Made by a program: the position numbers and the translations under genes
Part shown: piece after piece, positions 1 to 5,459 of the stretch
How the letters are laid out: every line of letters begins with the position of its first letter
Position numbering within the stretch: the first letter of the stretch is position 1
Notes under the pieces: generated by a model
Database searches by the model: none
Told to the model about the DNA's origin: nothing
The model's input: only the letters and a program-made list of their open reading frames with translations
Assembly (NCBI GenBank): GCA_021801545.1
Contig: JAJYXX010000284.1
Span: forward strand, 1-5,459
DNA: 5,459 nt
Reading direction: 5' to 3'
Source of the DNA: Chloroflexota bacterium
Lineage (GTDB): Bacteria; Chloroflexota; Limnocylindria; Limnocylindrales; CSP1-4

Positions 1-420
1 CAGCGGCCTGACCGCCTCCGCCCCGAGGTACGGGTTCACCGTCACCGCGTCGGCCCCGAGGCTGTCGTAGAGGGCCGCCGCCTGGCGCGCCGCGGTCGAA
101 CCAATGTCGGCCCGTTTCGCGTCGGCGATCAGCGGCACCTCGCCGGGCAGCGCCGCCCGGAGCCGCTCGAGCGCCGCCAGGCCGCCCGATCCGAACGCCT
201 CGAAGAAGGCGAGGTTCGGCTTCACGGCCGCGGCGTACGGGACGGCCGCCTCGACCACGAGGCGCGCGAACGCCTCGACACCGCGCAGGTCGGCGCTGAA
301 GCCGGCCGGCAGCGCCCCGGGATCCGGATCGAGCCCGAGGCAGAGCACGGTCTCCGTCGCGGCGGTCCGGGCGGCGAGCCGCTCGAGGTACGACGCCGGC
401 GTGCTCACGGCCGTGCTCAC
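1..420 (-). CDS. pyrF: Orotidine 5'-phosphate decarboxylase, type 2 (5' part, cut by window edge)
   Basis: PyrF decarboxylates orotidine 5'-phosphate to UMP, the last step of de novo pyrimidine synthesis, in the cytoplasm. The first 140 residues are visible and the frame stays open to the left edge; type-2 enzymes usually run to about 270-310 residues, so roughly half is missing. Seen in order: the first barrel strand with GLDPD (29-33), VKPN with its lysine at 67, the catalytic block DAKRADIGST (100-109; Asp100, Lys102 and Asp105 form the family's D-x-K-x-x-D charged set), and AVTVNPYLG (125-133), which is typical of the type-2 subfamily. The start is taken as GTG at 418-420, which overlaps the TGA of the upstream beta-propeller gene by 4 bp (GTGA). 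A second in-frame GTG at 406-408 is an equal candidate. Neither has a clear Shine-Dalgarno sequence, so translation is probably coupled to the upstream gene. The family call is firm; the exact start is not. Confidence 0.93.
   Translation of the reverse strand, partial: MSTAVSTPASYLERLAARTAATETVLCLGLDPDPGALPAGFSADLRGVEAFARLVVEAAVPYAAAVKPNLAFFEAFGSGGLAALERLRAALPGEVPLIADAKRADIGSTAARQAAALYDSLGADAVTVNPYLGAEAVRPL
417..420 (-). promoter_or_regulatory. GTGA stop/start overlap, beta-propeller gene to pyrF
   Basis: The minus strand reads GTGA, with the pyrF GTG at 418-420 and the TGA of the upstream gene at 417-419. The bases before it are GC-rich with no Shine-Dalgarno match. Such an overlap is a standard mark of translational coupling by re-initiation. 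Confidence 0.7.
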
Positions 421-1685
421 GGGGCGGCCGAGCCGGCGGGCGAGGCGCCACTGCCCGGTGGCGCGGCCGGCGGAGGCGGCGTCCGTGGCGGGAGCTGATT
501 GGCCGGGACGTACCAGCTCGGGCGCGAGCCGCCGTCGAGCCCGCTGTAGCGGGTGAGATCGAGCGTCTCGCCCACCGTCCAGCCCGGGGCAGTGCCCGTG
601 AGGCGGGCGAGCTTGAGATCGACGATCCCGTCCTCGATGTGGAGATAGGCGATCTCGTCGCCCGCCGGCGACCAGACCGGACCCCACGAGCGCCCATCGT
701 TCGTCAGCCGCATCACCTCGGCGCCGGTCTTGAGGTCGAGAATGACGACGTCGGTGCCCAGGCTGTTCGTCTTCGTCGCCGCGACGTACATCCCGTCGGG
801 CGACCAGGCCGGGGCCATGTAGCCGGGTCCCGTCAACGCGTTCGCCTTCTTCGTGGCGGGATCCCAGCGCCAGATCGAGGGCGCGCCCCGCGCGCCCTCG
901 CGGCCGTTCATCACGTACAGGAGCTGCGCCCGGCCGGTCGGACGCCAGGCCGGGTCCTGGTGACCGAGCGGCGGGTTCTCCGGCAGGCCCAGGGTCGTCA
1001 GCTGGCCGCTCGCAATGTCGAAGAGCTGGAGGACGACGTCGTTCTTCGTCGGGTCCGGGCCATCCGAAACGAGCGCGAGCGTCTTGCCCGTGCGATCCGG
1101 CACCGGTTGGCGGATCCAGTAGAACCACTCGTACTTCCCGCCCCGGATCGTGTACTTCCCGCTCGCCAGCTCCTGGCGGGTGCTGCCGTCGGGGTGAATC
1201 CGGGTGAGGACCGGGTATGTCAGGTCGTAGTAGGTGGCCGAACCGTTCAGGGGAAAGAGCCCGCGTTCGGTCCGCGTCTCGATGAAGTAGATCCAGGTGC
1301 CGTCGGCCGACCAGCTCGGCATCGAATCATGCCCGGTGTCGGTGAGCTGGCGGACGCTCGTCCCGCTCTGGAGCCAGACGTTGCCCTGCTTGACGTAGAC
1401 GAGCGAGCCCGGCACGTTCGCCTTCGGGTCGACGATCACGATGTTCGACGGCGCGGGCGTGCGGTCGACCGCCCCGGCGTCCCCTCCCCCGGCCCGCGAC
1501 GGCAGGAACGGAAGCTGACCGGTGAAGAGGCCGAGCGTCAGGAGGGCCACGACCGCGAGCCCGATCGCGGAGAGGAGCGGCGCCCGGCCGCTGCCGCGCG
1601 GCAGGAGCCCGTACGGATCGCGGCTGCCGCGGGTCGGCCCACGCGAGGCGCCCCCGGGGCGGGAGCCAGACGGGCGGCGGATCAC
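417..1685 (-). CDS. Membrane-anchored PD40/TolB-like beta-propeller protein, function unknown
   Basis: A 422-residue protein of unknown role. Seen in order: a basic, Gly/Pro/Ser/Arg-rich N-terminus (1-35); one hydrophobic segment (about 36-61), best read as an uncleaved signal anchor with the rest outside the membrane; a Gly/Ala/Pro linker (about 64-80); and a beta-propeller region (about 92-395). The propeller shows PD40-type repeats: SMPSWSADGTWIYF (121-134), HQDPAWRPTGRAQLLY (242-257), YMAPAWSPDGMYVAAT (289-304) and SWGPVWSPAGDEIAYL (333-348), plus a degenerate GSRPSW at 386-391. The C-terminus (399-422) is a Pro/Ala/Gly tail. I see no cysteine, so it is not a lipoprotein. The fold resembles the TolB propeller, but TolB is a free periplasmic protein working with Pal in Gram-negative envelopes, so the name should not be transferred. 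The GTG start (1683-1685) overlaps the recJ stop by 4 bp, and the gene's own stop overlaps the pyrF start. A role in sensing or scaffolding at the envelope is only a guess. Confidence 0.9.
   Translation of the reverse strand: MIRRPSGSRPGGASRGPTRGSRDPYGLLPRGSGRAPLLSAIGLAVVALLTLGLFTGQLPFLPSRAGGGDAGAVDRTPAPSNIVIVDPKANVPGSLVYVKQGNVWLQSGTSVRQLTDTGHDSMPSWSADGTWIYFIETRTERGLFPLNGSATYYDLTYPVLTRIHPDGSTRQELASGKYTIRGGKYEWFYWIRQPVPDRTGKTLALVSDGPDPTKNDVVLQLFDIASGQLTTLGLPENPPLGHQDPAWRPTGRAQLLYVMNGREGARGAPSIWRWDPATKKANALTGPGYMAPAWSPDGMYVAATKTNSLGTDVVILDLKTGAEVMRLTNDGRSWGPVWSPAGDEIAYLHIEDGIVDLKLARLTGTAPGWTVGETLDLTRYSGLDGGSRPSWYVPANQLPPRTPPPPAAPPGSGASPAGSAAP
1682..1685 (-). promoter_or_regulatory. GTGA stop/start overlap, recJ to beta-propeller gene
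   Basis: The GTG start of the beta-propeller gene (1683-1685) overlaps the TGA stop of recJ (1682-1684). About 25 bases upstream contain only GC-rich sequence with no GGAG or GAGG, so translation most likely depends on ribosomes finishing recJ. This ties the two genes to one transcript. Confidence 0.7.
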
Positions 1686-3544
1686 GGCACAGGCCGGGCC
1701 GGGGGGCCGGGGTGGGCACCGGCCGGGGTGCCGGCCGCTGCACCCGCCACCGCCGCACCTGCCACGGCCTCGTCGCCGAGAATCCGGGCCGCTTCCGGGT
1801 GATGGCCGCTCGGCGCGATGTCGCGAACCTCCAGCTGAAGCGACTCGTAGCCGCCGTAACGCCGGCTGACCAGCCGGGCGACGACGTCCACCCGATCGCC
1901 GGGGGCCAGAACTGCGCCGAGGTCGTCCCGCCCGAACGCGATCCCGTCGACCACGTCAAGCTCCCGGCGCAGCGTCAGCTGGGTGTGCCCGCCGTTCGCC
2001 TGGCGGATCTTCGTCACGGTCAGGCCGAACACCCCGACGAGCGGATCCGGGTTGCCCGGTCCGGTCGGAGCGAGGCGGGCGAGCTCGGTGAGGAGCGGGT
2101 AGTCCACCTCGCGTGCGGGCAGGGCGAGGTCGAGCCGGAGCGCCGGTCGGGGGTCCGGGGGCTCGACCGCTGCGGCAAGAGCAAGGAACTGCTCGCGGAA
2201 CGTCTCCCAGCGGTCGGCCGCGATCTCGAAGCCGGCTGCGCCACGGTGGCCGCCGTAGCGGATGAACAGCTCGCCGCACTGCTCGAGCGCACCGGCCAGA
2301 TCGAGGCTGCCGCCGTTCCGGCACGAGGCCCGGACGATCCCCTCGACCTCGGCGCCGACGACCGCCGGTCGGCCCGTCTCCTCGGCCAGGCGTGCTGCCA
2401 CGAGTCCGACGATCCCGACCGGCCACGGACCGCGGACGATCGTCGCGGCCGCCGTCCGGACCCGCCCGGCGGCGAGCGCGTCGGCGGCGGTCGCCGCCGG
2501 CACATCGTCGACGAGCGCCAGGCGAGCTTCGGCGAGGACCTGCTTCGTCGCGTCACGGCGGGTCAGGTTCGCTGCCTCGAGCGCCTCGGCGAGCGCCGCC
2601 GCCTCGAGCCCGTCCTCGGCGAGCAGGAGCCGGGCCGCCTCGACCGCCTCCCCCACCCGCCCGGCGGCATTCAGGCGCGGCGCGATCACGAACCCGATCG
2701 TCTCGAGCTCGACGCTCGCCGGCGCGACGCCGGCCCGGGCCAGGAGCGCGGCAAGACCCGGACGCGGGGCTGTCCGGAGCCGCTCGAGGCCGAGCCGGAC
2801 GATCGAGCGGTTCTCACCGAGGATCGGCACGACGTCAGAGACCGCCCCGATCGCGGCCAGCTCGGCGAGCTCGAGCGCGGCCGCCGGCCCACCCGGCGCA
2901 TCGGCCAGGAGCAGCTGCGCGACCTTGAACGCGACGCCGCTGCCGGCGAGGCGCGGATCGGGGTAGCGGCTGTCGGGCCGATGGGGGTTGACGAGCGCCA
3001 GCGCCGGCGGCGGGACCGGCGGGACGTGGTGGTGATCGGTGACGAGGACGTCGATCCCGCGGGCGGCGGCGGCGGCGATCTCGGCGTGGCTCGTCGTACC
3101 GCAGTCAACGGTCACGAGCAGCCCCCGGCCCTGCTCAGCGGCGGTCTCGACCGCCCGGAGCGAGAGACCGTGGCCCTCGTCGAGCCGGCTCGGCACGTAT
3201 GGCTCGGCGTCGATCCCGAGCCGGCGCAGGGCGATCGTCATGATCGTCAGGCCGGTCAGCCCGTCGGCGTCGAAGTCGCCGAAGACGAGCACCCGTTCGC
3301 CGCTCGCCCGCGCCCGCCCGATCCGCCCGCGGACGATCTCCGCGTCGGGCAGGAGGCCCGGGTCGTGGAGACCATCGCTCGCCGGGGCGAGGAACGCGTC
3401 GAGCTCGACGGCGTCGCTGATCCCGCGCGCCGCCAGGAGCCCCACGAGCCGGGAGGAGAGCCCGTGACGTTGCCCGGCCAGGCGGAGCCCGTCCGAGACG
3501 GGGGCCGGCGACGGGAACTGCCAGCGGTAGCGCGGCTCGACCAC
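1682..3544 (-). CDS. recJ: Single-stranded-DNA-specific 5'-3' exonuclease RecJ
   Basis: RecJ degrades single-stranded DNA 5' to 3' using two metal ions, serving recombinational repair, mismatch repair and fork processing in the cytoplasm. At 620 residues it is close to the short RecJ form (E. coli 577). The DHH phosphoesterase domain shows DFDADG (90-95), VDCGT (146-150), the signature DHHH (170-173), NPHRPDSRYPDPRLAGSGVAFK (186-207, in the usual place of the family's NP...LAG.GVAFK block), AVSDVVP (234-240) and APRLNAAGR (288-296). The DHHA1 domain carries GGHRGAAGFEI (431-441). An OB-fold follows (about 468-576), with PTGPGNPDP (493-501) where many homologues have PFG.GNP.P. All expected metal ligands appear present. 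The last 40 or so residues are a low-complexity Ala/Gly/Pro tail. The start is GTG at 3542-3544: RW at residues 7-8 matches the normal distance to the N-terminus, and the only upstream in-frame alternative before the stop at 3581-3583 is a CTG. No good Shine-Dalgarno precedes it. Confidence 0.96.
   Translation of the reverse strand: MVEPRYRWQFPSPAPVSDGLRLAGQRHGLSSRLVGLLAARGISDAVELDAFLAPASDGLHDPGLLPDAEIVRGRIGRARASGERVLVFGDFDADGLTGLTIMTIALRRLGIDAEPYVPSRLDEGHGLSLRAVETAAEQGRGLLVTVDCGTTSHAEIAAAAARGIDVLVTDHHHVPPVPPPALALVNPHRPDSRYPDPRLAGSGVAFKVAQLLLADAPGGPAAALELAELAAIGAVSDVVPILGENRSIVRLGLERLRTAPRPGLAALLARAGVAPASVELETIGFVIAPRLNAAGRVGEAVEAARLLLAEDGLEAAALAEALEAANLTRRDATKQVLAEARLALVDDVPAATAADALAAGRVRTAAATIVRGPWPVGIVGLVAARLAEETGRPAVVGAEVEGIVRASCRNGGSLDLAGALEQCGELFIRYGGHRGAAGFEIAADRWETFREQFLALAAAVEPPDPRPALRLDLALPAREVDYPLLTELARLAPTGPGNPDPLVGVFGLTVTKIRQANGGHTQLTLRRELDVVDGIAFGRDDLGAVLAPGDRVDVVARLVSRRYGGYESLQLEVRDIAPSGHHPEAARILGDEAVAGAAVAGAAAGTPAGAHPGPPARPVP
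1685..1810 (-). other. Low-complexity Ala/Gly/Pro C-terminal tail of RecJ
   Basis: Codons for residues 579-620 follow the OB-fold, which ends near the QLEVRDIA strand (570-577). After a short linker with two histidines they become almost wholly Ala, Gly, Val and Pro, including AVAGAAVAGAAAGTPAGA (593-610). E. coli RecJ is about this much shorter. The tail is probably disordered and probably not needed for catalysis; that is inference. Confidence 0.6.
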
Positions 3545-3549
3545 GTCGT

Positions 3550-3573
3550 TCAGGATGCCAGACTGCGCTTCAT
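3550..3573 (-). CDS. Possible 7-codon leader ORF (MKRSLAS) just upstream of recJ
   Basis: An ATG at 3571-3573 opens a frame of seven codons that stops with TGA at 3550-3552, five bases before the recJ GTG and in a different frame. A GGTGA match to the Shine-Dalgarno consensus lies seven bases before this ATG (3581-3585), a good spacing. The recJ GTG itself has no such site. Ribosomes could load here and re-initiate at recJ, a common way to couple a gene lacking its own binding site. An ORF this short could also occur by chance, and nothing in the peptide suggests attenuation. It could also reflect a one-base error in an N-terminal extension of RecJ, although RecJ needs no extension for a normal N-terminus. 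Confidence 0.22.
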   Translation of the reverse strand: MKRSLAS

Positions 3574-3644
3574 CCCGACTTCACCGAGCACGGCTGCGGG
3601 CGTCGCGGCCGTCGAGGGACAGATCAGGGAACGCCCACCGGGGA

Positions 3645-3664
3645 ACGGCCGCTGAGCGGTCCGT
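3645..3664 (-). other. GC-rich hairpin after secF, no T-tract
   Basis: Twelve bases past the secF stop, the minus strand reads ACGG-A-CCGC-TCA-GCGG-CCGT. It can fold into two 4-bp GC-rich stems separated by one bulged A and closed by a 3-base loop. The following bases are TCCCCGG, not a run of T, so it is not a standard intrinsic terminator. It might pause or stabilise the 3' end of the secDF message, or be chance in GC-rich DNA. The rest of the 132-bp gap (3545-3676) shows no promoter I would defend. Confidence 0.25.
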
Positions 3665-3676
3665 CGCTCGCTCCCC

Positions 3677-4855
3677 TCAGGCCGAGGCGCGCCGGCTCGG
3701 CCGGGCGGCCGCGGCGAGACGGCCGCGGCGCCCGTCTTCCCATTCCTGCCAGACGACGAGCAACGGGCTGGCGTTGAAGATCGACGAGTACGTCCCGGAC
3801 ACGATCCCGATCAGAAGCGCGAGGACGAAGTACGTGATCGCCGAGCCGCCGAACAGAAGGAGCGCGGTGAGCGTCATGACGACCGTCAGGCTCGTGTTGA
3901 TCGAGCGCCCGAAGGTCTGGAGGACCGAGTGGTTGACGATCGCGGCGATCGGTTCGCCGGCGTGGCGGGCCTTGTTCTCACGGACCCGGTCGAAGACGAC
4001 GATCGTGTCGTGGACGCTGAAGCCGATGACGGTCAGCATCGCGGTCACGAACAGGGCATCGATCTGGACCCGGAAGAACGTACCGAGGATCGCGAACGTC
4101 CCGACGACGACGATCACGTCGTGCACGAGTGCGACCAGGGCGGTCACCCCGAACTTCACGTCGTGGAACCGGAACGTGATCCAGAGCAGGATGCCGAGCG
4201 AGCCGATGAGGATCAGGAGGATCGCCTGGTTGATCAGGTCGGAGCTGACGACCGCCCCGACGGTCGTCAGCTCGCGCTGGTCGGCGATCGGGCCGTACGC
4301 CTGCTGGAGCGCCGCGGCGACCTTCCCCAGCGGACCGCTCGAGGGGATCGGGATGACGGCCGGGCCGGCCGGGGCAGCCGAGGCCGACGGAGCGGGCGAC
4401 GGCGCGCCCGACGCGCCAGGTGACGCGGCCGCCGGAGAGGGTGACTCCGAGACGGCAGGCGACGCGGACGGGGCCGCCGAGGCCGAGGGTGCCGCGGACG
4501 GCGAGCCCAGCGACGCGGACGGGGCCGCCGAGGCCGAGGGGGCAGGACTCGGCGACGCAGGGGCCGGCTGGAGCGCCGTTGCCGAGGTCCTGATCAGCAG
4601 GTAGCCCTCACTCGTCTTGACGACCGTCGAGTCCGTCAGGCCCTCCGCGACGAGCGTGCCGCGCACCTCCTCGGGGGTAACGTTCGGATCCTGGAACTTC
4701 AGCTCCCAGACGGTCCCACCGGTGTAGTCGATCGTGAACTGGAGACCGACCTTGCCGCCGGTCAGCGGGGTCAGGAGGATGAAGATGAAGCCCGGGATCG
4801 TCAGCAGGAGGCTGAAGGCGAAGAACCACTTCTTCTTGCCGATGACGTCAAACAC
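3677..4855 (-). CDS. secF: Protein translocase subunit SecF, with an Ala/Ser/Pro insertion
   Basis: SecF pairs with SecD in the cytoplasmic membrane and uses the proton gradient to pull exported proteins through SecYEG. Seen in order: TM1 (about 10-30); the family motif FTIDYTGGTVWEL (40-52) and a small extracytoplasmic domain; a low-complexity Ala/Ser/Pro segment (about 95-172); TM2 (about 208-228) leading into RFHD (229-232); TM3 (about 237-259); TM4 with the hallmark GFSVHDTIVVFDRVREN (278-294, conserved Asp at 283); TM5 (about 319-337); TM6 (about 339-360) with GTYSSIF (354-360); and a basic cytoplasmic tail ending in RPSRRASA. At 392 residues it exceeds the usual 290-320; removing the insertion gives about 314, a normal length. 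The GTG start (4853-4855) overlaps the secD end by 8 bp, with a GAGG at 4865-4868 nine bases upstream as ribosome binding site. Translational coupling to secD would help equal amounts of the two partners be made. Confidence 0.97.
   Translation of the reverse strand: MFDVIGKKKWFFAFSLLLTIPGFIFILLTPLTGGKVGLQFTIDYTGGTVWELKFQDPNVTPEEVRGTLVAEGLTDSTVVKTSEGYLLIRTSATALQPAPASPSPAPSASAAPSASLGSPSAAPSASAAPSASPAVSESPSPAAASPGASGAPSPAPSASAAPAGPAVIPIPSSGPLGKVAAALQQAYGPIADQRELTTVGAVVSSDLINQAILLILIGSLGILLWITFRFHDVKFGVTALVALVHDVIVVVGTFAILGTFFRVQIDALFVTAMLTVIGFSVHDTIVVFDRVRENKARHAGEPIAAIVNHSVLQTFGRSINTSLTVVMTLTALLLFGGSAITYFVLALLIGIVSGTYSSIFNASPLLVVWQEWEDGRRGRLAAAARPSRRASA
4340..4573 (-). repeat. Low-complexity Ala/Ser/Pro-coding segment within secF
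   Basis: Codons for SecF residues 95-172 are almost wholly Ala, Ser and Pro with a few Gly, Val, Glu and Leu. The motif PSASAAPSAS occurs at 106-115 and again at 123-132, and SPAPSASAAP occurs at 103-112 and 153-162. The segment lies between the strand ending GYLLIRTS (84-91) and the helix starting near GKVAAALQQAYG (177-188), inside the extracytoplasmic domain between TM1 and TM2. It keeps the reading frame, and conserved SecF sequence resumes after it, so it is an insertion and not a break. Confidence 0.9.
4459..4540. repeat. Pair of perfect 31-bp direct repeats, 51 bp apart, in secF
   Basis: Bases 4459-4489 and 4510-4540 are identical and flanked by mismatches on both sides. The 51-bp offset equals 17 codons, so both copies are read in the same frame and each encodes PSASAAPSAS. 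This suggests a recent in-frame duplication by slippage or unequal recombination, because independent Ala/Ser/Pro codons would be expected to differ at synonymous positions. A more diverged version lies near 4370-4400. Confidence 0.85.
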
Positions 4856-5459
4856 GGCTGCGCGCCTCGCCCGCCCGCGAGCGACCGCCGAGTGGTCGCG
4901 AGAGGAACTCCTCGTCGGTCACCCCGAAGAGCCACGCCTTGCGCACTGCGTCCTGCTTCACCACGAAGCGCAGGATCGTGCGGGTGACCGTGATCGCGGT
5001 GAACATCGAGGTCAGGATACCGATGATCAGGACGAGCGCGAAGCCGCGGATCGTCGAAGACCCGAACCAGAAGAGAATGCTGGCCGTGATCAGGCTCGAC
5101 ACGTTCGAGTCGAGGATCGAGTTCCAGGCCCGGCTGAAGCCGGCCTCGATCGCGGACGCCAGGCTCTTGCCCAGGCGCAGCTCTTCCTTCGTGCGTTCGA
5201 AGATCAGGATGTTCGCGTCGACCGCCATACCCACCGAGAGCACGAAGCCGGCGATCCCGGCCAGGGTGAGTGTCACCGGGATGAGCCGGAAGATCGCCAG
5301 GACCACAAACGCGTAGTAGATGAGGGCCGCATCCGCGATCAGGCCCGGCAGGCGGTAGTAGATGAGCATGAACAGCAGGACGAGACCGATGCCGATCGCC
5401 CCGGCCCGGAGCGTCTGCTGGAGGAACTGGTCACCGAGCGTGGCGCTGATGTTCGCGCT
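4848..5459 (-). CDS. secD: Protein translocase subunit SecD (3' part, cut by window edge)
   Basis: SecD is the larger partner of SecF in the proton-driven SecDF complex of the cytoplasmic membrane. Only the last 203 residues are in the window; TM1 and the large extracytoplasmic head lie beyond the right edge. The fragment opens with SANISATLGDQFLQQTLRAG, the conserved lead-in to TM2, and continues with TM2 (fragment residues about 20-35) and LIYYRLPGL (32-40), TM3 (about 39-60), TM4 with the signature GMAVDANILIFERTKEE (77-93), TM5 (about 118-133), TM6 (about 137-163), and a charged cytoplasmic tail (about 166-203). An internal ATG at 5367-5369 lies in the middle of conserved SecD sequence and is not a start. 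The stop at 4848-4850 lies inside secF, giving an 8-bp overlap (GTGTTTGA). The gene is intact as far as seen. Confidence 0.97.
   Translation of the reverse strand, partial: SANISATLGDQFLQQTLRAGAIGIGLVLLFMLIYYRLPGLIADAALIYYAFVVLAIFRLIPVTLTLAGIAGFVLSVGMAVDANILIFERTKEELRLGKSLASAIEAGFSRAWNSILDSNVSSLITASILFWFGSSTIRGFALVLIIGILTSMFTAITVTRTILRFVVKQDAVRKAWLFGVTDEEFLSRPLGGRSRAGEARSRV

Noticed and set aside
417..1685. Calling the beta-propeller gene tolB
   Set aside because: The PD40 blades are shared by many proteins. This one has a signal anchor and a Pro-rich tail, with no pal, tolA, tolQ or tolR nearby.
639..1802. Plus-strand open frame of 387 codons opposite the beta-propeller gene
   Set aside because: It is Arg-rich with no recognisable domain and is antisense to a gene with clear PD40 repeats and coupled junctions.
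1712..3655. Very long plus-strand open frame of 647 codons opposite recJ
   Set aside because: It mirrors recJ almost exactly, has Arg/Asp/Gly-rich composition without domains, and arises because GC-rich antisense frames lack stops. RecJ has all its motifs on the other strand.
3645..3664. Standard Rho-independent terminator after secF
   Set aside because: The stem is short and bulged and is followed by TCCCCGG instead of a T-tract, so it is listed only as a hairpin.
4340..4573. CRISPR array or mobile element in the repeat-rich part of secF
   Set aside because: There are only two perfect copies, in the coding frame, with no regular unique spacers. They encode a simple Ala/Ser/Pro peptide repeat.
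3555..4604. Plus-strand open frame of 349 codons opposite secF
   Set aside because: Its GDGAPDAPGDAAAGEG-type stretch is only the complement of the secF Ala/Ser/Pro repeats. SecF motifs are unambiguous on the minus strand.
4848..5369. A separate 173-residue membrane protein starting at the ATG at 5367-5369
   Set aside because: The frame continues unbroken to the right edge with conserved SecD sequence (ISATLGDQFL), so this ATG is an internal methionine of secD.

Overview
The window is an ordinary stretch of a very GC-rich bacterial chromosome. All five supported genes lie on the minus strand, so the operon reads from right to left. In transcription order they are secD (only its 3' part, cut by the right edge), secF, recJ, a membrane-anchored PD40/TolB-like beta-propeller gene, and pyrF (only its 5' part, cut by the left edge). 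No rRNA, tRNA, CRISPR array, insertion sequence, integrase or phage gene was seen.

Organism: base composition, GTG starts and alanine/proline/serine-rich tails fit a high-GC bacterium. The secD-secF-recJ order is known from Firmicutes and Chloroflexota, and a type-2 PyrF with Pro/Ala/Ser-rich extracytoplasmic segments would suit a high-GC Chloroflexota lineage (Limnocylindria/Ellin6529-like). This placement is inference from gene order and style. An unusual actinobacterial lineage cannot be excluded.

Layout: 4848-5459 encodes the last 203 residues of SecD. secF (3677-4855) overlaps its end by 8 bp and carries an unusual Ala/Ser/Pro insertion of about 78 residues in its extracytoplasmic domain. 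A 132-bp gap (3545-3676) follows, with a GC hairpin lacking a T-tract and a possible 7-codon leader ORF just before recJ. recJ (1682-3544) overlaps the beta-propeller gene (417-1685) by 4 bp, and that gene overlaps pyrF (1-420) by 4 bp. Both junctions use the same GTGA stop/start arrangement.

How the genes relate: SecD and SecF form the proton-driven accessory complex of the Sec translocon. RecJ is a single-strand 5'-3' exonuclease for repair and recombination. PyrF makes UMP. They share no pathway, so the cluster looks like a housekeeping operon joined by expression. The only gene of unclear function is the beta-propeller protein. I found no convincing novel system. The best leads are the SecF insertion, the coupled beta-propeller gene and the recJ leader.
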